The notes beneath the pieces are model-generated. The model saw only the letters and a program-made list of their open reading frames with translations, was not told where the DNA came from and searched no databases. A stretch of DNA of 19,687 nucleotides from positions 1 through 19,687 of the forward strand of contig MU266712.1 of NCBI GenBank assembly GCA_021014945.1, given 5' to 3'. This DNA is from Leucogyrophana mollusca (Eukaryota; Basidiomycota; Agaricomycetes; Boletales). Numbering within the stretch: the stretch's first letter is position 1; each line of letters begins with the position of its first letter. A program made the position numbers and the translations under genes. Of this stretch, positions 1-9,800 are shown in pieces.

Positions 1-184
1 ACCAGCTACGAAGTTGTACTTACTATAAAACCCCATTTACATTCACTAGGTACCCCCACTGCGTCGGTCAAGGATTCAGGGACCCTAATCGAGAAGTCCT
101 CGCACCCCTCAGAAGTTAATCGGCAGCGTTCGACGAGGTTCAACCACATACTTCGATAACCTCGACCTATAGCTCGTCTTAGGT
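1..184. other. left edge, no gene seen
   Basis: No coding segment can be supported here. It should be upstream or terminal sequence of the Harbinger element that begins coding at about 185, but no terminal inverted repeat or target duplication could be identified. A short stretch at 4-29 (AGCTACGA, then ACTATAAA) loosely resembles sequence near 4115-4136 read on the other strand. Confidence 0.4.
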
Positions 185-830
185 GTGGGTTTTGGTTGTG
201 TGTGTGTTTTGCCTCAGCTCGCCGGTCAGCGCATCAACGGGCTTCTTGACGAAGACCGTGCCTCCAATATCATACCTGGTACTGAACTGGCAAATATTTA
301 TGGTACATTATCCCTGTGTGTCCAACTTGTCCATGGAATTCATGCAAGAGAACAGACAAGATTCAGTTGAAATTCCCTTGGTATATGACCATGCATTGGC
401 TAATGGGTTCCAGCCCCATCTTAGATTGATCTGCAATCACAAACAGCACCTTGGAGCTCAATCTTGGCGTCCTCCACCCATCACAAGCAACTGCTGACGC
501 CACCGAGGCCTTTGAACACAGTGGTGATGACAGTATAGTCAACGATGCAGTTGCTGACGTAGAAGTCACAAATGAAACAGTAGGCATGTGCGATCACCTG
601 AGTAGCTGCATTCTTACATCATTTGTTAGGTTCACCGTGAATCCTCTCCTGCTTGGGACTCTGATGTCTTTAGTAAGCTCTTGAATTCTGATGCCAAATC
701 TGAGCCAGTATCTCTTTTGAGTTCCCCTTGTCTTACTTCACCTCCCAAAGCTCATAAACAGCAAGTGAAGGCCACACCTTGTGGGAAAAAGACAACCACA
801 GAGTCTGTGCAGGAGATTGCTGCCGCTGGA
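185..830 (+). pseudogene. Harbinger accessory (Myb/SANT-like) protein, N-terminal part
   Basis: This is the 5' part of the second gene of the Harbinger element. Such proteins bind the element's ends and help the transposase reach the nucleus and target DNA. An early segment reads NIIPGTELANIYG. A second reads FPWYMTMHWLMGSSPILD, an in-frame TGA at 427-429, then SAITNSTLELNL, matching fungal Harbinger accessory proteins, where Arg is usual at the stop. A phase-0 intron at 580-629 (50 bp, GTAGGC...TTGTTAG) joins this to a Ser/Pro/Lys linker starting VHRESSPAWDSDVFSKLL and running into KKTTTESVQEIAAA. That Lys-rich 'EIAAAE'-type segment normally leads into a C-terminal coiled coil, but homology stops near 830. 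The remainder resumes at 2582. The first two segments lie in different frames, so an indel or unseen intron lies between about 300 and 365. No start codon can be fixed. Confidence 0.62.
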
Positions 831-918
831 TGCAGGGCTCATCTCGGGGTTGTGTGTTGTTGTTGCAATAGCGTGATCGGTAGTATACAATGATACCAGA
901 AATCTTACTATCCCAGGG

Positions 919-948
919 TTACCAGTTCAGACAAATACCAACTGGTAA
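919..948. repeat. short inverted repeat
   Basis: TTACCAGTT at 919-927 and AACTGGTAA at 940-948 are exact reverse complements around a 12-base loop. It lies about 90 bp inside the left limit of the non-coding insertion. It could be a terminal structure of a small element or an operator-like dyad; nothing decides between these. Confidence 0.5.
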
Positions 949-1618
949 TAACCTGGTCGTTCATTGGATGACTGTTAAAACAGTAACTGTTCCAACTGCT
1001 TGGATGAATGCTACTTGTCCTACAGAAGCGGGCTGGTCCTCTTGCTTTCTGAGCAAGGGTCAATACAGGTGAAACAGCTAGGCGCAAGCTTGCTGTAACC
1101 TCAATACAACTGAAACTATGCTATATGGTGCGATGCTATATGCTTTCTTTTAGCTAGATGGGGCTGAACTGAACTGTACTACTAGGCAAGCACTAGGGTC
1201 ACTGGGACTCCTCTAGGCTGCTAACGTGATATAGTCCTTGGGACTAGTCTAGTCAAAACAATCAACAATACTTACAACACAAATCAGCTCTGACTATCCC
1301 TGCGGCTGCCGGCGTGGGCGAGTTTAAGCTTTACAGGTACAAATGAAGGGCGGCTTCAATGTATGATAGCAAGCAGAGTGTGCTGTCAAATAGAGTGATC
1401 CTGAGCTGAACTTAGCTCTTGTTCTAGCAGTCTCGATGCTGGTAGCAACAATGAGCAAGAGGGTCTCGACGTTGTACTGGACGACGAAGACGATATGATA
1501 CGATGCGGACTACTTATGAGGTCACCAACAACAAGCTATGTACCTGTTGTCCACTTAGCTCTCTCTGGATCGTCCTGACGAGGATCTGTACTGAGGAATG
1601 CTAAAGGAATGGGCCTCA

Positions 1619-1795
1619 CGGGAAAAACAATGCTAAACTTAGGCACTCCCTTGGACTGCAAGGGATTATGCTTGAATAGGTAACTTTGGTGCTATAGGGA
1701 CTACTGCCTAAGACCGTATGTGGGTGTCTGCTTCCTCCGTGGGAAAGACAACTCCAAACTTAGACACTCCCTTGGACTGCAAGGGATTACACTTG
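1619..1795 (+). repeat. two-copy direct repeat, about 121 bp apart
   Basis: The segment at 1627-1674 recurs at 1748-1795 with only a few substitutions. Both copies carry the core ACTCCCTTGGACTGCAAGGG followed by ATTA. Similarity extends a little upstream (gggaaaaacaa versus gggaaagacaa). A phrase TGTGGGTGTCT also recurs downstream of each copy (near 1720 and 1810). The block is therefore a decayed tandem duplication of roughly 120 bp, non-coding, of unknown role. Confidence 0.75.
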
Positions 1796-2010
1796 TGTGG
1801 ATAACTTTTGTGGGTGTCTCCTCTGGTTCCCAGGCAGAATCTCAGCTCCTTATATACATTTTAGAGCTGGGGTACGTAAATACATGTAAATGAAAGAATA
1901 TATCATCCAGTTCAATATTTCCTAGTGGAAGATCTGGCGATATATGATTGAACATCCTGGAATACCTATATAGGGCATATGCGGTACCATATATGGGGTA
2001 TACTCAGGAA

Positions 2011-2167
2011 TGACTCACACTGAGTCACGATGACTCGTGGCAACATCATGATGATATCATGGTGACATCATGACGACATCATCGTATATGTGACTCATGT
2101 GATGACATCACACTGAATATGACTCACCCAATGACATCACTTTCAAGTGACTCACACGATGACATCA
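2011..2167 (+). repeat. tandem array of bZIP-site-like motifs
   Basis: Three clear units with 28-29 bp period begin at 2091, 2120 and 2148. Each has TGACTCA followed 5-6 bases later by TGACATCA (2103-2110, 2132-2139, 2160-2167). Upstream lie further copies: TGACTCA at 2011-2017, its complement TGAGTCA at 2021-2027, a variant TGACTCG at 2031-2037, TGACATCA at 2063-2070 and several degenerate ACATCA steps. TGACTCA is the known AP-1/Gcn4-type bZIP core and TGACATCA is a CRE-like variant. A regulatory role is inference; the array could equally be a neutral minisatellite. Confidence 0.78.
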
Positions 2168-2581
2168 TACTCCAGGTTCAGTCATACAACAGGTAGATCA
2201 TTTCAAAATGGAAGGGAGAGGCCGCACAATGTGCTCCTCCTCGTACTTCACTGTTCGTGTTTCTACTTCAAAATCCATATGAATCCTTCGGAGACTGTGG
2301 GCCATACCCCTGTTCAGAATCAGAACAAACCACCTTGTCATTAAGGGGTTATACTGGAAATACTCGTTCCAAGAACTTAAGGACATGTCTGTGGCTGAGA
2401 CTCTAGGTTGCTTGTATGACACCTTCATTGGCTCATAGCCTAGCATTTGGTCCTAGGATGCTTCCAATAGCTAGAAGACATCGGCTCATAACCAGCAGCT
2501 GTACTTATCGTTGCTTCTTTCTACTACTCGCTCTGTTGATAAATCCATGCTCATGTATGAAACTATTTTCATGCATGACAG

Positions 2582-2854
2582 CGTGTTGGCGCCAAGGAGA
2601 AGACTGCTCACGAAAGCCTGAAACAGAGCGCGCTTGTCAACATCGAGCGGCTCCAGATGGACTTCCAGTGTCAGGAGGTGGAGAAGAGGTGTGACAAGTT
2701 GCAGATGATGTGTGCTCATATTTAACTGACATGTCAGATGCAGGTTGCAGGAACCTCTTCTAGTCACCAGCATGCTGGAAATCTTATGGCTGAGCTGCAT
2801 GCTCCTTTTGATGTTCCAGACTGGGCAATCCCCTCCTCTACTTATGACACCTAG
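2582..2854 (+). pseudogene. Harbinger accessory protein, C-terminal coiled-coil part
   Basis: Reading from about 2582, the frame gives AKEKTAHESLKQ, then LVNIERLQMDFQ and VEKRCDKLQMM, an amphipathic helix typical of the C-terminal coiled coil of Harbinger accessory proteins and expected straight after the QEIAAA segment that ends near 830. An in-frame TAA at 2723-2725 interrupts it. The same frame continues through LTCQMQVAGTSSSHQHAGN to a tail ending in FDVPDWAIPSSTYDT and a TAG at 2852-2854. No intron with acceptable ends removes the TAA while keeping frame, so it is best read as nonsense. Just upstream, TGA at 2576-2578 marks where homology is lost. The gene converges on the transposase, whose stop lies at 2936 on the other strand. 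Confidence 0.62.
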
Positions 2855-2935
2855 TTTCTGAGTGTCCGACTGATGTACTGTGCTTCCTGTAATTTGATAC
2901 TCATCTTCTTTAATCACTTCTCGTTGATTTTCTAT

Positions 2936-4041
2936 CTACTGGTAAGCGTTGCCTAGGAAGATGTTTAGCTCTTGTTTTGATTCCTCTTGTTTTATCTTCC
3001 CTGCTAACAAACCCTCTTCTCTTGATACATCCTGCTCCTCTCTTGCTTCTTCTCTTCTTGCCAGCCACTCTGCATGATCCCTTGCTTCTTTCTGCATAAT
3101 TCTCCATCCTTTACGATAAAATGCATCTGCCTCCATGCTGACTCCCTCCTTGTGCAACATGGCAAATGAATGGAGTACAATACAGGTCATGATCCACAGA
3201 GAAGCATACTGAAGGTGGTTTGGGTGATCAATACGAAGCTGCAAACCTCGCAGTGAGGACCAGGGCCCTTTGAGAAATCCAACACAGTGTTCAAAGTGCA
3301 CATGGACTTGGGAGACATAGAAGTTGTGCCGCAAGTTTTCGGGGGTGTCTTTCTCCGGTCTAACAAACTATTAGCACAAGGGGGCTTCATGAAAGATTGG
3401 CATACTTCTTATAGGGCGCTTGACACCACTTCTCAAGGGGATAAGCTGAATCAGCCCAGACCCACTCATTTCCAGCGAGAAGGTGACTGTGCTCCTTTGG
3501 AATCCATGTTTCTGCCCAGGTGGTTGCATCATGTTGACTTCCAGGCAGTCCAACTCCATAGTCAATGATTCGGAGATCTGGGGTAGAGATAAGCTACATA
3601 ACATACGAGCAATAAAAGAAATTGTTATCGGGGTAAAACACACCTGGAAATTCATAGAGTAGTTGTGCTTCCTGTTGAACCATGTGTTTCTATAGAACAC
3701 CGGCTGCTGAAAAAGCGACACCAGTGTACTGTCAACCATGAACCATCCATCACACCACACTGGGCAAGCTGCATCCTCCACCATTTCTTTGCTCTCTCCT
3801 TTGCTTCTTCATCTGGCCAATGAAGTGCAGACCTCCAAAACTGCTCCCTACAAACTGCAACCATGATGCGACTTGTATACAAGTGAACAGAACCATAGCC
3901 ACGACCTGCCCACAGAGAAACTTTGGTTGTGCTTGCAGAATTCCCATAATGGCCAAGCCAATATAGGCTAATTGCAAGCTGAATGTTGACAGTGTCTTTC
4001 TGGTTTTGAGAGTTGTTGTGAAAGACTGGATCACCCTGCAT
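2936..4041 (-). pseudogene. PIF/Harbinger DDE transposase, catalytic part
   Basis: This encodes the catalytic region of a fungal PIF/Harbinger transposase (DDE_Tnp_4 type), which cuts and rejoins DNA at the element ends. Three exons read 4041-3644, 3593-3406 and 3359-2936. The introns are 3594-3643 (50 bp, phase 0) and 3360-3405 (46 bp, phase 2), both with GT...AG ends. A splice acceptor TTTTTCCAG at 4050-4042 precedes the first exon, which opens MQGDPVFHNNSQ. Conserved segments in order are SLYWLGHYGNSAST, GWFMVDSTLVSLF (first Asp), LRIIDYG, WVWADSAYPLEKWCQAPYKK (second Asp), and VHFEHCVGFLKG (Glu), then WIMTCIVLHSFA and a charged helical tail. All three catalytic acids remain. One single-base deletion near 3779-3784 shifts frame just before CPVWCDGW. 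No other break is visible. The missing N-terminal part lies at 11058-10685. Confidence 0.82.
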
Positions 4042-4106
4042 CTGGAAAAAGACCCAAGGCAATGTACAGGTATGTAGCCTCTGTAGCTGTGATACTGGTG
4101 TAGCTA

Positions 4107-4128
4107 CCCCCCCACTTTATAGTTCGTC
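4107..4128 (+). repeat. candidate terminal inverted repeat, left
   Basis: CCCCCCCACTTTATAGTTC here matches the reverse complement of the sequence ending at 6709 (CCCCCCCACTCTTTATAGCTC). There are seven C in both, one 2-base gap and one substitution. It lies 240 bp beyond the 3' end of the DUF6532 gene. The C run lowers its weight, but the ACT..TTATAG.TC part is not low-complexity. Flanking bases (CTA here, CTG at the other end) give no exact target duplication. Confidence 0.4.
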
Positions 4129-4368
4129 GTAGCTGCTTGCCAAACCTACGAAGTTCAATATAGATGTCATAGTCTGGCAGAGGGATACATACATCCATAT
4201 TGTGATAGAACGATATAATACTCTGTAGCTATTGTACCATACATTGTGTGGTTGGCGAGTATGTAGTTCAAGCCTTTCAAGTAGCAGCAACACAGGTATA
4301 TAGCAATGAAGAAAAATTGATTAATTTGAAGACTACATTATGGAGACTTGTTGTTGACGAGCTCTACT

Positions 4369-6510
4369 TCAATTTTTGTCTTCGTAGTGGTTAGCACCAG
4401 TCACCTCTTCATCTGACCCATCCCCACCGTCACCGGGATATGCACTGCCGGTGTCTGATTCGTTGTCATCTTCCGTCGTTGTACCCTCCTTGTTCTTGCG
4501 GATGGCCGCCTGCCACACTGTAGAGGAAAGTGTCACATGTGGCATTGCAACAATGGGGGTGGCTCCCGAGTGAAGGATAGTGAGGGGATAACAGTGATAT
4601 TTAGCTCCCGATAGACAGGGAACCATTAAAAACCTACCGTCCATTGTTGTAGAGCCTCGAACAGATTTTCGTGAACAGCTTGTGCTCCTTCGTATGCTCA
4701 TCAAACTCCTTTAAGGTCTTGATATGCGCCTCAAAGACAGATTTATACTCATTGATGGTGAATGGGATATCAGTTCGAATCCCTGTAGCCCATTTGTCAA
4801 TGCAGTTCTCAATCTGACAGTTGTTGAATATCAGTGATTCCCAGACTCGGATGCCATAGTCACAGTGGCATGTACTGCAGTCAAAAGTAGGGCAATGGTG
4901 ACCATGGGGAAGGGCTTGAAGTGCTCTGGGAAGGTGACACCTTCATCATGCTTATTTGCAAACCACATGACGTTGGTGGCTTTTTGTAAGATGGGAGCCT
5001 TGAAGATACCGTGTCGGTCACTCTGGCGATTGGCTGTCATCTGATGTTGCATGCAGCAATGAGTACAGCACCGAGAGTGCTATGACTACATCCCCTGTAT
5101 GCAAAGTTGACACCGTCTTTGAGCACCTCAGCGTGGTCCCGATTCTTCTTGATAGCTGCCTTGTTGTGGCCTGTGCTGAACTCACACATGATTTCTACCA
5201 AAGGGCACAGCTTTGTCTTGAGCTCGCCGCGAACTTGAGGACCATGAGATGTGACCTATATGATATGTCAACAAGTATGCATTACAAGGGAGAGCAAAAT
5301 AGTATCCCATCTTCAACAGCTGGGGCGTCATTTTGAGGTTGACACCAGTCTTCTTACAGGCATATGCCCACGACAGGTGCAGTATCTCGATTTCTTGCTG
5401 GTGGTCTGGCACCGGGACCTTGGTGCAAATACGAGCTTGATAATCACCGGCGGCAGCAGCTAGGAACTCTTGCGTGATGTTGTCGTAGTCCTTTGCTCGC
5501 GGGCAACCCTGGTGCCCATTGATCTTCTGAGCCTTGACGGGCCTCTCGAGCTCGGCATTGTTGAACTCCTCATACAAACCATAACACCGCTTGCTACTTG
5601 GAGCATCCATTGGACGCGGGGCCTGTGGGGTGGTTACACTTGGGGAGGTGTGTTAGAGATGTGAATATATAGCAGAATACTCCTACCCATCATCCATAGT
5701 ACTTTCCTCTTCCCCCGCTTCCTCATTGTCTTCAAAATCATCGGTAACCCCGTTGTGGTGGGTCCCCATAGTCTTCGTCTTTGGAGCAGCTGTCAAGGAT
5801 TCTGGCGAGTTCTGTAGATTAACCAGCATGCAATGTAGAAACCTCTGTTCTGTGACAGGCGGAATCGAGTAATCAGCCTCGCCCTCAGAGTCTGAGCCAG
5901 TCTGCCCAATAGTGTCAGCAAACCCACACTGATGAGCAGTGAAGATGCTTACTGTATTTCGTGCATGTAAAACTCGCTGAGTGGCCTTGGTGTTTGAAGG
6001 GGGGAATTTGCTGGCACGGTAGGTCAGGTTTTTCACCGTGGTGGCCTTAGATGCGACAACGCAACTAGAAAACTAAGACCAATGTGAACAGCAAATATTA
6101 TAATAAGGTTGGTGCAGTCATTTACCATATTTTCTTCATCGTTGTCATCATTGGCCTCTTTATCGGGGTCGCCTTCCTGGCCCTCATGTTCAGCCTCGTC
6201 AGCACTGCTGTCTTCTCCCCCTTCAAGCTGACGTTCATGACGCTGCTGATGCATTTGCTGCTTGTGCGCATTTGCGGCTTGGTGGCGAGCAGCCTCATGC
6301 TGTTCCTCGACTGTAGAATATATATTGTGATATTTGTGAGACAACTAGAGGTATTCAAATATACTTACAGCACTGATTTTCCTTCTCAGAGGGGCGGCGC
6401 TGTCAGCCTCCAGCTTGACAAATACTGGTTACAGGCTGGGCTTGATTGCCCCTCGCAGAAGAATGACGCTGTGGCTTGGTGGAAGGATTAGTGGTCGTAG
6501 GCATGCTCAT
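4369..6510 (-). pseudogene. DUF6532-domain gene, eight exons, damaged
   Basis: I recognise a DUF6532-type protein, a basidiomycete family of unknown function. Exons: 6510-6369, 6310-6126, 6072-5687, 5638-5308, 5255-5090, 5033-4876, 4813-4638, 4517-4369; introns 48-62 bp except the last (120 bp). The start is ATG at 6510 (MSMPTTTNPSTKPQRHSS). Order of parts: Gln/His-rich then strongly acidic low-complexity (exons 2-3), CPRAKDYDNITQEFL, VNLKMTPQLLKM, VTSHGPQVRGELKTKLCPLV, FKAPILQKATNVMWFANKHD, VTIALLLTA joined to IENCIDKWATGIRTDIPF, and an acidic tail. These match the family in order. Damage: TGA at 6405-6403 in exon 1; the intron 5307-5256 begins GG instead of GT, although its branch-like and AG ends are good; and the last splice is out of phase with the acidic tail. 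The acidic exons leave hydrophobic-looking antisense frames that should be ignored. Function cannot be given. Confidence 0.72.
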
Positions 6511-6852
6511 GAAGTGAGACAGAGGACAGGGAAAAGCAGGAATACTATGGTTAAATAATGGGGAACACCAGGAGACATTATATACCTTTCGACAGTTGGT
6601 TATTATTTGGTCAGTTCAACAAACCATCCAGAAAATCGGCACAGCCTTCCAGCACGACACGTTGGGTCACGTGGAGGGGGAGCCCACAGAGCTATAAAGA
6701 GTGGGGGGGCTGTCAGCAGATCCTGCTGTCAAGATTGGGGTACCCACATGTATCTTGGAAATTTTGAGTGCGAAGTTATTAGAGCATTCAAAGTTAGAAC
6801 AAACCTTTTCACCACGACAAAGTCCCTCACGAGCCTGAAAATTGCCATTAAA
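6511..6852. promoter_or_regulatory. divergent intergenic region between DUF6532 and Plavaka
   Basis: This 342 bp stretch separates the DUF6532 start (6510, -) from the Plavaka start (6853, +), so it should hold both promoters if both genes were ever expressed. I see AT-rich patches (ATTATATAC near 6577-6586, TTAAATAA near 6550) but no motif that fixes a transcription start. It also contains the right candidate inverted repeat (6686-6709) and the dyad CAGCAGATCCTGCTG at 6714-6728. Confidence 0.4.
6686..6709 (-). repeat. candidate terminal inverted repeat, right
   Basis: The forward sequence CTATAAAGAGTGGGGGGG (6692-6709) is the inverted partner of 4107-4125. Together the two would bracket a 2.6 kb unit holding only the DUF6532 gene and leaving the Plavaka gene outside. 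Alternatively this could be a subterminal repeat of the Plavaka element, whose start lies 145 bp downstream. Confidence 0.4.
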
Positions 6853-9800
6853 ATGATTCATTGATGCGGATATTGCATGAGGCCCCTCCAGAGTACAGCT
6901 GGCATGAAGAAACATATTGCCAATACACCTGACTGCCGGAAGAGGTGGCACAAGCAAATGTCCAGATCGGCCGTTACAGTTACTGGCAACAACGAGGATA
7001 ATGACGCCGAGCGTGTAACAGAGCGAGTCGAATATGACCCAAGCTCGACGTATAATCAAAACCCTAGTAGAAAGTAATAAGAGTGAAGTCTGTTCCTCTG
7101 GCGGAGTGCCTAGGGAACTATGAATGAGTTGAGGATAAGATTCAAGAGAACTCGATTGAGTTCCTTGGTTGTATATTCAAGGTTTATATATGTTACATAG
7201 TATGTACTTGTTTGGGCTTGTATGTACAAGTAAATAGTCCGGAGATTAAGTATGGAATGTACTAGAAGACGGGAGAAGCATAAGCGTGAGATACATGTGA
7301 TTGTCACCGGGTAAGGTAAGTAGCCGAGTGCCAGTCACGTGATATGGATATAAATATTGGTAGCTAAGTCCATGTGCTATGTACGTATAAGAGAAAAGAA
7401 AAGTGAAAATAAGTGTTCCGTAACAGAGCAAGACTTGTCGATAACAGCAGAAGGCTTCACATCACCCGATGGGAAGCAATCTCGGACACTGGCGACGACT
7501 TCATTCCTCAGCCTCGATGTTCACAAACACCAAGTCCACATAATGACCCACCTTCAAAGCAGGCCCACATGGAGGAAGTCAAAGATGAAGATGCTGCTGG
7601 GAAGCCACAAGGAGGCCATTTCATGGAGGAGTTCCCCGGCGCTGTTGGAGATGTTCTTGGCACTGGAAAGACAGTTTTTGAGTGTCTGAAAGAGGCCGAG
7701 CTTGTTGACGACGAGAACAAATGGGCACCTTTCCGCAATGAGGATGAGTGGGAATTGGCACAGTTCTTGATGAAGAATGTCAGCCAGAATAAAATCAAGG
7801 AATTCCTGAAGTTGCCTATTGTAAGTACATGTCTTTTACATACTCACACCACATTGGGATGTTTATTGACACACCTGATCTTTGTACAGGCCAAGCAGAG
7901 CGGCTTAACATTTCGCAATGCTCATGCTTTCCTCCAGCGAATTGACGCCTTGCGTACGGAGCCAGATTGGCAATGCGAGCTCATCAATGTTGTGGGAGAT
8001 TGAGTAGGAGAAGATGGGAAGATAATGCGGGAGAAGGTCAAGCTGTGGAAAAGAGATCTAGTGGAGTGTGTGAAGGAGTTAATTGGGAATCCATTGTTTC
8101 ATGAAGTCATGTCCTACACACCTGAACGAGCTTTCATGGATGAAGCTGGATTGAACCAGATTTTTGATGATATGTGGACGGCGGACTGGTGGTGGAACAC
8201 AAAAGTACATATCTACCTGAAAACTCACTTGTCAGCAACTGATCATCATACCGACAGTCCAAGTTACCGCCTGGTGTCGTTGTTGCACCAGTCATCCTCT
8301 CCTCAGATAAAACCTCCCTGTCACAGTTCCGCAGCGACAAAAAAGCCTGGCCTGTGTACTTATCCATAGGCAATATATCCAAGGACACAAGACACCAAGT
8401 ATCAGCCCATGCCACGGTTCTGATTGGTTACTTACCAGTAACCAAACTCGACTGTTTTGACAAGAACACATGTTCGCTTGTGGGATACCAGCTATTCCAC
8501 CATGCAATGTTGATTCTACTTCGGCCACTTGCTGAAACTGGGAAAAATGGTGTTGAGATGGTTTGTGCAGACAGAAACAAGCGCTTAGTGCACCCAATCC
8601 TAGCTGCCTACATCGCTGATCATCCAGAGCAGTGTCTTGTGGCATGCTGTATGGAGAGTCGCTGTTCCCGCTGTTTAGTCAAGTGCAACTGCTGAGGAGA
8701 GGCCCTCCCATTGCTCCTGCGTGACATGGAAGACACCCTGAAGACATTGGGATGCAAGAAGAGGAACAAGCACTCGAAAAAGTTCACAAAAGAAGGCTTA
8801 CGAGCAGTTTTCAAACCTTTCTGGAAGGACCTCCCTCATACCGACATTTTCACGTACATCACACCAGACATCCTCCACCAACTACACAAAGGTGTGTTTA
8901 AAGACCATCTTGTTGACTGGTGCACAAGTATCGTGGGCGAGCAGGAGATTGACCGGAGGTTCAAAGCAATGAACAGATATCCAGGGCTGAGGCACTTCAA
9001 GAAAGGGATCTCCCTCGTATCGCAGTGGACTGGGACAGAGCACAAAGAGATGCGGAAAGTATTTGTCGGTCTTCTGGCTGGTGCGGTGAGGGACAAAGTG
9101 CTTACCGTTGTTCGAGCTCTCATCAATTTCATTTACTATGCACAATTCCAAATGCACACATCAGATACACTTGATGCTCTCCAATCGTGCCTCAACACTT
9201 TCCACGCCCACAAGGGGATCCTAGTAGAGCTCGACATTCGCAAACACTTCAACATCCCAAAGCTGCATTCAATGCAGCACTATATCAATGCCATCCAAGC
9301 CCTTGGCAGCGCAGACGGCTTCAATTCTGAACACCCTGAATGCTTACATATTGACTACGCCAAAGAAGGATACTGCGCAAGCAACAAGCACGATTTTCTG
9401 GGGCAAATGACCCTTTGGCTCCAGCGTCAAGAAGCTGTTCACCACAAGATGTCCTACCTTGCTTGGCATAAATCTGATCTGCATTATGGTCAGCCTGGGA
9501 GCAACTCAGCCGAAGACAATGGTAAAGACTTGGATTCAGACTTGGCAGGCTTTGTTAATCTCAAGGTTGTGGTCACGTCGAACAGGAATGCGACATTGAA
9601 TGCCACCTCAAGTTCCTTAATATCACCAGCAGCGGTAGACACATCTATCATGGCCTCCACATCTGCATTACCATGTCGCAAAAGCACCACCGCTGTCCGG
9701 GATAACTGTAGCCACCATCGAGCTCAACTACAGTGCCGTCAACTTCATTCCTGCGCTCACTGAATTTGTGCGAGACCTTCGCACTCCTCAATCCATTATC

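Larger units (their letters stand above)
831..2581. mobile_element. non-coding insertion in the accessory gene
   Basis: About 1.75 kb separates the two halves of the accessory gene, and I see no supportable coding region in it on either strand. It holds an inverted repeat (919-948), a two-copy direct repeat about 121 bp apart (1619-1795), AT-rich sequence with TATA-like stretches (1848-1996) and a tandem array of TGACTCA/TGACATCA sites (2011-2167). It may be a non-autonomous transposon or the remains of several. Clear terminal repeats or target duplications were not recognised, so the boundaries are simply where accessory-protein homology stops and resumes. Confidence 0.45.

Noticed and set aside
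6084..6491. Open frame on the plus strand encoding a very hydrophobic, membrane-like protein
   Set aside because: It is antisense to the Asp/Glu-rich exons 2-3 of the DUF6532 gene; reversed GAC/GAA/GAG codons give Val/Leu/Phe, so the hydrophobicity is an artefact.
9566..9638. Frameshift in the Plavaka gene
   Set aside because: A 73 bp intron with GT...AG ends and matching phase explains the frame change better than an indel, though its donor is weak.
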